Assembly: GCF_018728565.1 (NCBI RefSeq)
Contig: NZ_JACSOI010000003.1
Location: 124,001-188,000 of the forward strand
DNA from: Zobellia russellii
GTDB taxonomy: Bacteria > Bacteroidota > Bacteroidia > Flavobacteriales > Flavobacteriaceae
Length of the DNA stretch: 64,000 nt
Direction of reading: 5' to 3'
The position numbers were made by a program, and so were the translations under genes. Positions 38,095 through 45,468 of this stretch are shown in pieces (the first letter of the stretch is position 1; each line of letters starts with the position of its first letter). The notes beneath the pieces were generated by a model. That model did not search any database. It worked only from the letters and a program-made list of their open reading frames with translations, and had not been told where the DNA came from.

Positions 38095-39237
38095 ATGCAT
38101 AATACAATCAAAATACTTGCTTCTGTTGCGGTTTTATGTTTTGCCATAGGGTGCAAAGAAGATAAATCACAAAAGGCAGAGGTAGTAAAAACTCCAGAAA
38201 AGAAAGAGGAGTCCAAGCCAATTGTGGTAGATACAACGGTAGTTAAGGAAAAACCAGAAGATGTAACTACTCCCAAAGGAATGGTTTGGATTCCAGGAGC
38301 AGTTTTCTCACAAGGTGCCGTACCACAGGATAAAGGGGCAATGGAACATGAGAAACCAGCACATAAGGTTGCCGTTGATGGTTTTTTTATGGACATTACG
38401 GAAGTAACCAATGACCAGTTTAAAGAATTTGTAAAGGAAACAGGTTATAAAACAGTTGCCGAAAGGGAAATAGATTGGGAGGAAATGAAAAAGCAACTTC
38501 CCGAAGGCACTCCCAAACCACATGATAGTATCATGCAACCAGGGTCGCTAACGTTTAAGCAGGCAAAAAGTCCTGTGCCCAATCTTTATGATTTCTCACA
38601 ATGGTGGAGTTGGACCATTGGTGCAGATTGGCAGCATCCTAACGGACCCAAAAGTTCCATTAAAGGAAAAGGGAATTATCCCGTAGTGCATATTGCTTAT
38701 GAAGATGCCTTGGCTTATTGCGAGTGGGCCAACAGACGTTTGCCTACCGAAGCGGAATGGGAACGTGCTGCACGTGGTAATCACTTAACTACAACTTATT
38801 TCTGGGGAGATGAGGATACGAAATTATCGGAAAAAGCGAATACCTGGGAGGGTGAGTTTCCGGTAACCAATGTAGAAACGGATGGTTTTGGACTTCGGGC
38901 ACCTGTAAAATCATATCCTGCCAATGATTTTGGTCTTTATGATATGGCCGGAAATGTTTGGGAATGGACCAATGACTGGTATAACACCAATTACTATAAA
39001 GAGTTAAGCGCAACATATCCGGTAGCTAAAAACCCGTTGGGTGCGGATCAAGCCTATAATGAAAGAGACCCTTATGCAAGGGAGAAAGTTATGAAAGGCG
39101 GCTCGTTCTTGTGTAATGCCAGTTATTGCGCCAGTTATAGGATATCGTCTCGTATGGCTACAAGTTTAGATTCATCATTGGAACATTTGGGTTTTAGAAC
39201 TGTTGCAACGCCCGATATGGTCCGCAATTCAAAATAA
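38095..39237 (+). CDS. Formylglycine-generating enzyme (SUMF1/FGE) lipoprotein
   Basis: 380 residues. A lipoprotein signal (AVLCFAIGC, Cys20) and a Lys/Glu/Val-rich linker lead into a full FGE-sulfatase domain (VWIPGAVFSQGAV, ITEVTNDQFKEFVKETGYKT, NRRLPTEAEWERAARG, GNVWEWTNDWYNT). Near the C-terminus GGSFLCNASYCASYR holds Cys340 and Cys345, spaced as the two catalytic cysteines of aerobic, copper-dependent FGE. That supports genuine conversion of sulfatase Cys to formylglycine rather than a SUMF1-like protein with another role. Anchoring outside the cytoplasm implies that sulfatases would be matured after export. galK follows after 12 bases. Confidence 0.88.
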   Translation: MHNTIKILASVAVLCFAIGCKEDKSQKAEVVKTPEKKEESKPIVVDTTVVKEKPEDVTTPKGMVWIPGAVFSQGAVPQDKGAMEHEKPAHKVAVDGFFMDITEVTNDQFKEFVKETGYKTVAEREIDWEEMKKQLPEGTPKPHDSIMQPGSLTFKQAKSPVPNLYDFSQWWSWTIGADWQHPNGPKSSIKGKGNYPVVHIAYEDALAYCEWANRRLPTEAEWERAARGNHLTTTYFWGDEDTKLSEKANTWEGEFPVTNVETDGFGLRAPVKSYPANDFGLYDMAGNVWEWTNDWYNTNYYKELSATYPVAKNPLGADQAYNERDPYAREKVMKGGSFLCNASYCASYRISSRMATSLDSSLEHLGFRTVATPDMVRNSK

Positions 39238-39249
39238 ACAACTTCTCTT

Positions 39250-40377
39250 ATGCAATTTTTAGAAAATTTTCAGCCAGAACTGGTTATATCATCACCGGGT
39301 AGAATTAACCTTATAGGTGAACATACGGACTACAACATGGGGTATGTGTTGCCTACGGCCATAGAAAAGAACATAACTTTTAGTTTTAGAAAGAACGGTT
39401 CTGAAAACCAATGCCATGTGTATAGCAAAACTTACGATACGGGTTTTGAGATAGATTTGAATAAAATTGCCGTAAGCAAGGTAGAATGGGAGAATTATAT
39501 CCTGGGCGTGCTGAACGAAATTTCAAAAAGAACCGATAAGGTAAGAGGTTTTGACTGTGTTGTAGAAAGTAATTTGCCTACGGGTTCAGGTCTTAGTTCA
39601 TCTGCGGCCTTAGAATGTGGTTTGGCTTTTGGTCTTAACGAAATTTTTGATCTTGGACTATCAAAAATAGAAATGGTTCAGCTTTCACAAACCGCGGAAC
39701 ATACATATGTGGGCACGCAGTGCGGAATTATGGATCAATTTGCCTCGGTTATGAGTGAGGCCGGTAATGTTATTTTATTGGATTGCCGTTCATTGGATTA
39801 CGATCACATTCCCATAGATTTAAATCCGTATAAAATCATACTATTAAACACGAAAGTGTCTCATAATTTAGCTTCCAGTGAGTATAATACACGTAAGCAA
39901 GAATGTGAACAAGGGGTAGCCATTATCCAGAAAAAACATCCAAACGTAAAATCACTAAGGGATGTTGATAGCGAAATGCTCTTAGCTTCAAAAGAAGAGA
40001 TGGATCCTATAGTTTATAATAGGTGTTCGTTTATTGTTAAGGAAAACGATAGAGTATTGGAAATGGTTAAAGCCTTAAAAGAGAACAATCTTAAAGAAGT
40101 AGGTCAGATTCTATATAAAGCTCACGAAGGAATTAGTACGGAGTATGAGGTGAGCTGTCCGGAATCTGATTTCTTGGTAGATTTCTCTAAAGGTAACGAT
40201 CAGGTTTTAGGCGCTAGACAGACCGGTGGCGGTTTTGGAGGCTGTACCTTGAATATTGTACATGATAGTGCGGTAGAAGATTTTGTAAGTGCCGCAACCA
40301 AAGCATATAAAGATAAGTTTAATATTACTCTTGAAGCTTTTGAAGTCCGGCCAAGTGGCGGTACTTCCGCTATATAA
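39250..40377 (+). CDS. galK: Galactokinase
   Basis: 375 residues, GHMP kinase. It phosphorylates D-galactose at C1. Visible family elements are SPGRINLIGEHTDYNMGYVL at the N-terminus (galactose binding), the ATP-binding LPTGSGLSSSAALECGLA, CGIMDQFASVM, and the C-terminal GARQTGGGFGGCTLNIV. It shares an operon with the FGE, a pairing that suggests use of sulfated galactans such as carrageenan or agar, although no galactanase is in the window. A strong terminator follows. Confidence 0.95.
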   Translation: MQFLENFQPELVISSPGRINLIGEHTDYNMGYVLPTAIEKNITFSFRKNGSENQCHVYSKTYDTGFEIDLNKIAVSKVEWENYILGVLNEISKRTDKVRGFDCVVESNLPTGSGLSSSAALECGLAFGLNEIFDLGLSKIEMVQLSQTAEHTYVGTQCGIMDQFASVMSEAGNVILLDCRSLDYDHIPIDLNPYKIILLNTKVSHNLASSEYNTRKQECEQGVAIIQKKHPNVKSLRDVDSEMLLASKEEMDPIVYNRCSFIVKENDRVLEMVKALKENNLKEVGQILYKAHEGISTEYEVSCPESDFLVDFSKGNDQVLGARQTGGGFGGCTLNIVHDSAVEDFVSAATKAYKDKFNITLEAFEVRPSGGTSAI

Positions 40378-40380
40378 TTA

Positions 40381-40413
40381 AAAAGGCCGATTTTTTAAAT
40401 CGGCCTTTTTTTT
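40381..40413. terminator. Bidirectional terminator, galK / LytTR regulator
   Basis: AAAAGGCCGATTT (40381-40393) pairs with AAATCGGCCTTTT (40397-40409), flanked by A and T runs on both sides. It serves galK and the convergent LytTR gene. Confidence 0.92.
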
Positions 40414-40430
40414 ATTTTAAACAATAGACT

Positions 40431-41132
40431 TTACGCCTGAGAGTTCATAAGTGCATCTTCCAATGCTAATTTTTTATGTCTGCTTAACGGAATGGAATGC
40501 CCGCATACTTCAACTTGGGAGCCGTTAAATTTATCAACCCTATCTAAATTGATAATATAGGATTTGTGTACACGCAAGAATCTATCCTTAGGTAGCTTCT
40601 CGGCAAAGGATTTCATGGTAGATAAGATTAAAATATTCTTTTCTTCGGTTACCACCTTTATGTAATCGCCAAGACCTTCGATCCATTTAATATCACCAAG
40701 AACGAGCTTTAATTTTTTGAGTTTGCTGTTTACATAAATGTAATCGTCCTCATTTTCCTCAACTTCAATATTATTTTGAAGGGCCCTTTTTATAGCAGTG
40801 TTAAAACGGCTTTGGCCAATGGGTTTGAGAAGATAATCCGTTACATCGTAATCAAAGGCCTGCATGGCGTATTCTTCTTTTGCCGAAATTAAAATGATCT
40901 GCGGACGATTTTTTAAAGAATCCAAAAATTGAAACCCGTTAATGAGCGGCATTTCTATATCAAGAAAAACAAGGTCAACATTGTTCTTCTCCATATGTTT
41001 TTGAGCCTCTACCGCGTTCTTGTAGTCGGCTAGAAAACGCAGGTTAATATGATTTTTTATAAGCTTGGCAACTGCGATACGTTGTGTTTTAGAGTCATCT
41101 ATAACTACGCACGTTAATTTTACAGAGTTCAT
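40431..41132 (-). CDS. LytTR-family response regulator, intact receiver
   Basis: 233 residues. The receiver domain (1-120) has the acidic pair Asp12-Asp13, phospho-acceptor Asp58 (DLVFLDIEMPLINGF), and the conserved Lys in DYLLKPIG. A LytTR DNA-binding domain (about 135-230) contains WIEGLGDYIKVVTEEKNIL and FLRVHKSYIINLDRVDKF. No histidine kinase gene is adjacent; LytS-type kinases may be elsewhere. It is about half identical to the regulator at 42254-42952, and the two flank a universal stress protein gene. A perfect minus-strand TATATTTG box lies upstream. Confidence 0.93.
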   Translation of the reverse strand: MNSVKLTCVVIDDSKTQRIAVAKLIKNHINLRFLADYKNAVEAQKHMEKNNVDLVFLDIEMPLINGFQFLDSLKNRPQIILISAKEEYAMQAFDYDVTDYLLKPIGQSRFNTAIKRALQNNIEVEENEDDYIYVNSKLKKLKLVLGDIKWIEGLGDYIKVVTEEKNILILSTMKSFAEKLPKDRFLRVHKSYIINLDRVDKFNGSQVEVCGHSIPLSRHKKLALEDALMNSQA

Positions 41133-41242
41133 AATAAGAGGATTGCTTAAAAAGTATGTAACTTCTTAAAGAGGTTAAATATTAATTAACTAATCACCTT
41201 CTTTTAACAGTTGTGGGGCCAGATAAAATAGGTTAGCTATTA

Positions 41243-41250
41243 CAAATATA
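41243..41250 (-). promoter_or_regulatory. Minus-7 box of the LytTR promoter
   Basis: Read on the minus strand this is TATATTTG, an exact TAnnTTTG match, predicting a leader of about 100 bases for the regulator starting at 41132. The minus-33 element is not recognisable. Confidence 0.4.
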
Positions 41251-41393
41251 TAGTTTAAAAATTTATTGGCTCCCCAGCTCATTTAAAATTAGACTTGACA
41301 CCCGTAAAATTCCGAATATTTCATTCAAAGCTGATAGATGTCATGTTTTTTCTCTTTAAAAGGATATAGTTTTATTAAATCAAATCAAAAGTC

Positions 41394-42239
41394 ATGCTAA
41401 AAGTCCTTTTGCCCACAGATTTTTCTGAAAATTCTAGAAATGCCATTGATTATGCCATGCGATTGTATGAGCATACAGAGTGTGTCTTTTATTTCTTGCA
41501 CACCTATACTCCGGCAGCTTATAGAATAGATTACATCTTAGGTTCGCCCGCACAGGTAGGATTGGGAGATAATTGGCAATTGGAAGCAGAAAGTCAAATG
41601 CATGATTTCTGTACCAACATTGCAGAGGAGAACCAAAACCCAAGGCATACATTTATTGAACACATAGCTTTGGAATCCTTGTTAACCGAAATTCTAAAGG
41701 TATCTGCAAAAGAAAAAATAGATCGTATTGTTATGGGTACCCAAGGGGCAACAGGAGCAAAATCTGTTTTTTTAAGTACGAGAACGGTAAACGTAATTAA
41801 GATAGCGGCCTGTCCGGTACTAGTAATTCCTAATGGATGCTTTTATAATGAGCCTAAGAAAATAGCATTGGCAACTCATTTTAAAAGAAACTTCTCCGCA
41901 GACGTTTTGGAGCCTATAAAAGAAGTACTCAATAAGTACGAAGCCAGTATGCATGTAATGCATATAAATGAGGAGGAGCGGTTAGATTCTATACAGATTT
42001 CCAATAGAAATACCTTAGAAGCGTATTTATCAAGGTATAAACTCTCCTACCATTGGATGCCCAATTTTACAAACAAGACAAAGAGTATTCAGGTTTTTCT
42101 TAAGGAGTTGGATATTGATATTTTGGCCATGATCAAACATGATCATGACTTTCTTGAGGGTTTAATGAGAGAGCCTGTAATCAAAAAAGTAAGCTTTTGC
42201 GTAGAAATACCTTTTTTGGTGGTGCCAGTGGCCAACTAA
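41394..42239 (+). CDS. Universal stress protein (tandem UspA domains)
   Basis: 281 residues with two UspA-like domains. The first (1-150) starts MLKVLLPTDFSENSRNAIDY and has a nucleotide-binding type loop (MGTQGATGAKSVFLSTRTVN, then CPVLVIP). The second is more divergent, ending VEIPFLVVPVAN and lacking a clear glycine-rich loop. Family members bind ATP or other nucleotides and help survival under stress. It lies between two LytTR regulators transcribed on the opposite strand; regulation by either is possible but not shown. Confidence 0.9.
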   Translation: MLKVLLPTDFSENSRNAIDYAMRLYEHTECVFYFLHTYTPAAYRIDYILGSPAQVGLGDNWQLEAESQMHDFCTNIAEENQNPRHTFIEHIALESLLTEILKVSAKEKIDRIVMGTQGATGAKSVFLSTRTVNVIKIAACPVLVIPNGCFYNEPKKIALATHFKRNFSADVLEPIKEVLNKYEASMHVMHINEEERLDSIQISNRNTLEAYLSRYKLSYHWMPNFTNKTKSIQVFLKELDIDILAMIKHDHDFLEGLMREPVIKKVSFCVEIPFLVVPVAN

Positions 42240-42253
42240 ACCAAGAGGTATCT

Positions 42254-42952
42254 TTAGGAAGTTCCTATGGCGTTCATAAAAGAATCCCTTCGGCTTCTGC
42301 TTAGGGTTATTTTTTTACCTTCAACCTCTACCATGGTGTTGTTGAATTTTTCTATTCTTTTTAAGTTGATGATATAAGATTTGTGAATACGTACAAATTG
42401 CGAAGTAGGTAGTTTTCCTTCAAAAGCTTTCATAGAGGACAATACAATGTGGTTAGATTTTTCGGTGACTAATTTTACGTAATCCCCTAAAGCTTCTATC
42501 CATTTAATATCCTTGTAGTTTATTTTTACTTTTCTTGAGTTGCTTTTCACAAAGAAATGCGCTTCATCTTGCAAGATTGCTGTCAGTTTAGCATTTCGCA
42601 GTGCTTTTTCAATTGATTTGTTAAATCGTGAGGACAAAAAAGGTTTCAGTAAATAATCGGTTACTTCATAATCAAATGCCCTAAAGGCATAATCTGGCTT
42701 ACTGCTTACCAATATAATTTGCGGACTTTTTTTAAAACTTTCAATTAAATCAAAACCGGTAATCAACGGTAATTCCACAGTCAAAAAAAGGAGGTCAACA
42801 TTTTCGTTCGCTCTATGGTTTTTTGCTTCTATTGCGTTTCTATAGGTTTTTTTAAACTTTAAACTCGTATGTTGATGAATTAATTTTTCCAGTTGCTTGG
42901 CGTGAGCAGGAGAATCTTCAATAATTGCACATGTCAACTTTAAATTTTCCAT
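42254..42952 (-). CDS. LytTR-family regulator with degenerate receiver (Thr58 at the phospho-acceptor site)
   Basis: 232 residues, aligning end to end with the regulator at 40431-41132. The receiver keeps Glu12-Asp13 and the Lys of DYLLKPFL, but the phospho-acceptor position is Thr58 (DLLFLTVELPLITGF) where the paralogue has Asp58; the codon is ACT at 42779-42781 on the minus strand. The LytTR domain is intact (WIEALGDYVKLVTEKSNHIV, FVRIHKSYIINLKRIEKF). It therefore should bind DNA but cannot be phosphorylated normally, like known pseudo-receivers. It may act constitutively, or by dimerising with its paralogue. Confidence 0.92.
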   Translation of the reverse strand: MENLKLTCAIIEDSPAHAKQLEKLIHQHTSLKFKKTYRNAIEAKNHRANENVDLLFLTVELPLITGFDLIESFKKSPQIILVSSKPDYAFRAFDYEVTDYLLKPFLSSRFNKSIEKALRNAKLTAILQDEAHFFVKSNSRKVKINYKDIKWIEALGDYVKLVTEKSNHIVLSSMKAFEGKLPTSQFVRIHKSYIINLKRIEKFNNTMVEVEGKKITLSRSRRDSFMNAIGTS

Positions 42953-43209
42953 AATAGCTTGTTCTTTTTCAACCAGTATTTACGAGATGCGCATATGAAG
43001 GGTTTGGTTTTTCAAAAACTTTTTGTTAATTCATCTTTCGTTTTTAAATAAGGAAAGTTTAAAACCTTAGTGTTTATTGAAGGTCTGCGGCATTGTAAGT
43101 ACGTAGAACAAATACGACCAATCCCTAAAACTTTTAATAACTTTTAGAAGGGTCTTTTTGCAAAAAGGCTATTTTTGTTTTTTAACTATTTTAAAATGAG
43201 TATTTGATT

Positions 43210-44175
43210 ATGTCTGAGAAAATAGAAAGGCTTAAAACGTTGATTATAGGATCGGGACCTGCAGGTTATACTGCGGCTATTTATGCGGCCCGAGCAGATT
43301 TAAAACCGGTTGTTTATACTGGAATGGAGCCAGGAGGACAATTGACCACTACAACTGAGGTCGATAATTTTCCAGGCTACCCTGAAGGTATAGACGGACC
43401 AAGCATGATGGTACAATTACAACAGCAAGCAGAACGCTTTGGTACTGAGGTACGTATTGGCATGGCTACCGCTGTTGAGTTGAGTGATACCGTTGGAGGT
43501 ATACACAAAGTTACTATTGACGATTCTAAGACTATAGAAGCAGAGACTATCATTATCTCAACGGGAGCTTCTGCAAAATACCTTAATATCCCTAGTGAAC
43601 AGCGTTTACGTGGAGGTGGTGTTTCGGCATGTGCCGTTTGTGACGGATTCTTTTACAAAGGTCAAGATGTGGCTATTGTAGGTGCGGGAGATACTGCAGC
43701 GGAAGAAGCTTCATATTTAGCTAATATTTGTAACAAGGTTACTATGTTGGTACGTAAGGACCATATGCGTGCTTCAAAAGCAATGCAACACCGTGTTGAA
43801 AGTATCAAAAATATTGAAATTAGATATAACACAGAGGTTGATGAGGTTCTAGGTGAACAAGTAGTAGAAGGCTTGCGTATGGTGAACAACCAGACAGGGG
43901 CAAAAGAGGATATTGCTATCACCGGGCTTTTTATAGCTATTGGCCATAAACCGAATACCGATATATTTAAAGGTCAATTGGATATGGACGAAACCGGGTA
44001 TATTATAACCAAGGGAAAATCTACCAAAACTAACAAACCTGGTGTTTTTGCCAGTGGAGATGCTCAGGACAAGGAGTACCGACAGGCCGTGACGGCAGCA
44101 GGTACAGGTTGTATGGCTGCGTTGGATGCAGAGCGTTATTTGGCTACGGTAGAAACTCCGCAGGAAGCAATCTAA
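43210..44175 (+). CDS. trxB: Thioredoxin-disulfide reductase
   Basis: 321 residues from ATG 43210 (a TTG two codons upstream is rejected). It reduces thioredoxin with NADPH through FAD and a redox disulfide. Visible: FAD-binding LIIGSGPAGYTAAIYAARAD, redox-active Cys141-Ala-Val-Cys144, NADPH-binding VAIVGAGDTAAEEA, and the C-terminal FAD-binding GVFASGDAQDKEYRQAVTAA. Length and motifs are standard for the low-molecular-weight class. TATTTTTG at 43170-43177 is a possible minus-7 box. A terminator follows. Confidence 0.96.
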   Translation: MSEKIERLKTLIIGSGPAGYTAAIYAARADLKPVVYTGMEPGGQLTTTTEVDNFPGYPEGIDGPSMMVQLQQQAERFGTEVRIGMATAVELSDTVGGIHKVTIDDSKTIEAETIIISTGASAKYLNIPSEQRLRGGGVSACAVCDGFFYKGQDVAIVGAGDTAAEEASYLANICNKVTMLVRKDHMRASKAMQHRVESIKNIEIRYNTEVDEVLGEQVVEGLRMVNNQTGAKEDIAITGLFIAIGHKPNTDIFKGQLDMDETGYIITKGKSTKTNKPGVFASGDAQDKEYRQAVTAAGTGCMAALDAERYLATVETPQEAI

Positions 44176-44196
44176 GAATTGTAGGATATAAATTAG

Positions 44197-44224
44197 AAAA
44201 AAGCTGCTTTACGCAGCTTTTTTT
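44197..44224. terminator. Terminator of trxB
   Basis: AAAAAAGCTGC (44197-44207), a five-base loop, and GCAGCTTTTTTT form a stem with a T run. It may also serve the convergent small gene ending at 44236. Confidence 0.88.
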
Positions 44225-44235
44225 ATGGGTAATTG

Positions 44236-44685
44236 TTAATCTAAACGTTTATAATTTTCAGAATTTATCCTGTTTCCTTCTTCATCCCTAAAAATTTGAC
44301 TGTACCTATCTTTTTCCAAATGTAATTCCATGTGCCATTTCATATCGGAATTGGCAATTTTTCTCATGGAGGCAGACATGTACTCTAACTTTTCCGTTAA
44401 GGTACTGTCCGTAGTTTCATAAGAACCATACCCGAACCACTCTACGGAATCGTTGGGTACGTAGCGGGTCCACATGACCTTACCGTTATAATACATTTTA
44501 ATTTGTCGGTACCCGTCAACCGCAAGGAGTGTATCGGAAGGGTGTACGCCATCATTGTAGTTGTAGTGGCTAACAAGTTCCCAAGTCCCCTCAATAGAAG
44601 GGTGGTAGGGAGTGGATGGTGGTTCCAAGTTAGTAGCGGAAACAAGTAAAAAAGAAATACAGATTATAGTAATTAGTTTTTTCAT
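44236..44685 (-). CDS. Small secreted lipocalin-like protein, copy A
   Basis: 149 residues with a signal peptide (ITIICISFLLVSA). The mature part begins HPSIEGTWELVSHYNYNDG and contains QIKMYYNGKVMWTRYVP and LTEKLEYMSASMRKIA. The GTWELVS opening resembles lipocalin-like domains. It is a tandem paralogue of the next gene, with roughly 60 percent identity by eye, highest in the central MYYNGKVMWTRY to MRKIA stretch. Function is unknown; I infer an exported, perhaps ligand-binding, protein. Confidence 0.8.
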   Translation of the reverse strand: MKKLITIICISFLLVSATNLEPPSTPYHPSIEGTWELVSHYNYNDGVHPSDTLLAVDGYRQIKMYYNGKVMWTRYVPNDSVEWFGYGSYETTDSTLTEKLEYMSASMRKIANSDMKWHMELHLEKDRYSQIFRDEEGNRINSENYKRLD

Positions 44686-44756
44686 GGCTAAGTGTTTTAA
44701 ATGTTATTTGCGTTTTGATAAAACCAACTAAGAGGCATTAGCTTTATGGTTCTTAA

Positions 44757-45203
44757 TTAATCAATGCGCCTATAATTTTCAGAAGCAATTCGCCCACCAT
44801 CTTCATCTAATGAGATTTGGGTAAATGCGTTGTTTTCCAATTGTAGCTCCATACTCCATTGCATATCCGGGTTGGCAATTTTGCGCATGGAGGCAGACAT
44901 ATACTCTAGTTTTTCTGTAAGTGTGTTTTCCGTGGCTTCGTATGAGCCGTAACCAAACCATTCTACCGTTTTGTTTGGCGTGTAGCGTGTCCACATGACT
45001 TTACCGTTATAGTACATTTTAATTTGGCTGAAGCCCTTTTCCGGGGTTAGTGTATCTGTAACATTCTCACCATCATAGTTGTAGCGGCTAACCAGTTCCC
45101 ATGTGCCTTCAATTGAAGGGTGAAGTTCAGTTTTAACAGTAGTAGTTCCTGTTGCGGAGATGAGTAGAAGCATCAATAAGGCCAATCCTAATAGTTTTTT
45201 CAT
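44757..45203 (-). CDS. Small secreted lipocalin-like protein, copy B
   Basis: 148 residues, tandem paralogue of the gene at 44236-44685. It has a hydrophobic signal (LLGLALLMLLLISATG), then HPSIEGTWELVSRYNYDGEN, QIKMYYNGKVMWTRYTPN and LTEKLEYMSASMRKIANPDM. The signal peptides and the segment after residue 45 differ most. The 71-base spacer suggests co-transcription, B before A. The function is not known. Confidence 0.8.
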   Translation of the reverse strand: MKKLLGLALLMLLLISATGTTTVKTELHPSIEGTWELVSRYNYDGENVTDTLTPEKGFSQIKMYYNGKVMWTRYTPNKTVEWFGYGSYEATENTLTEKLEYMSASMRKIANPDMQWSMELQLENNAFTQISLDEDGGRIASENYRRID

Positions 45204-45468
45204 AATAGTGTAGTTTAAATGGATAAGCGGTTTTGTACCAATAAGTTACAACAAATTTTGGGAAAATCGTATTTTTTGTAACAAAAAAATAGGGTATTCT
45301 CAGTGTAGGTAAAATCTTCAATTATGGGTATTTGTAAATCTAAATTGAATAAAATAGCATATTGATAAATTGACGAATGTATATTATAGATGTGTCATTT
45401 CTGCTCTTTAGCCTGATGTTTTGGGCAAAAAATACCTAAATTTAATAGATAAACTAACTCCAAAACAC

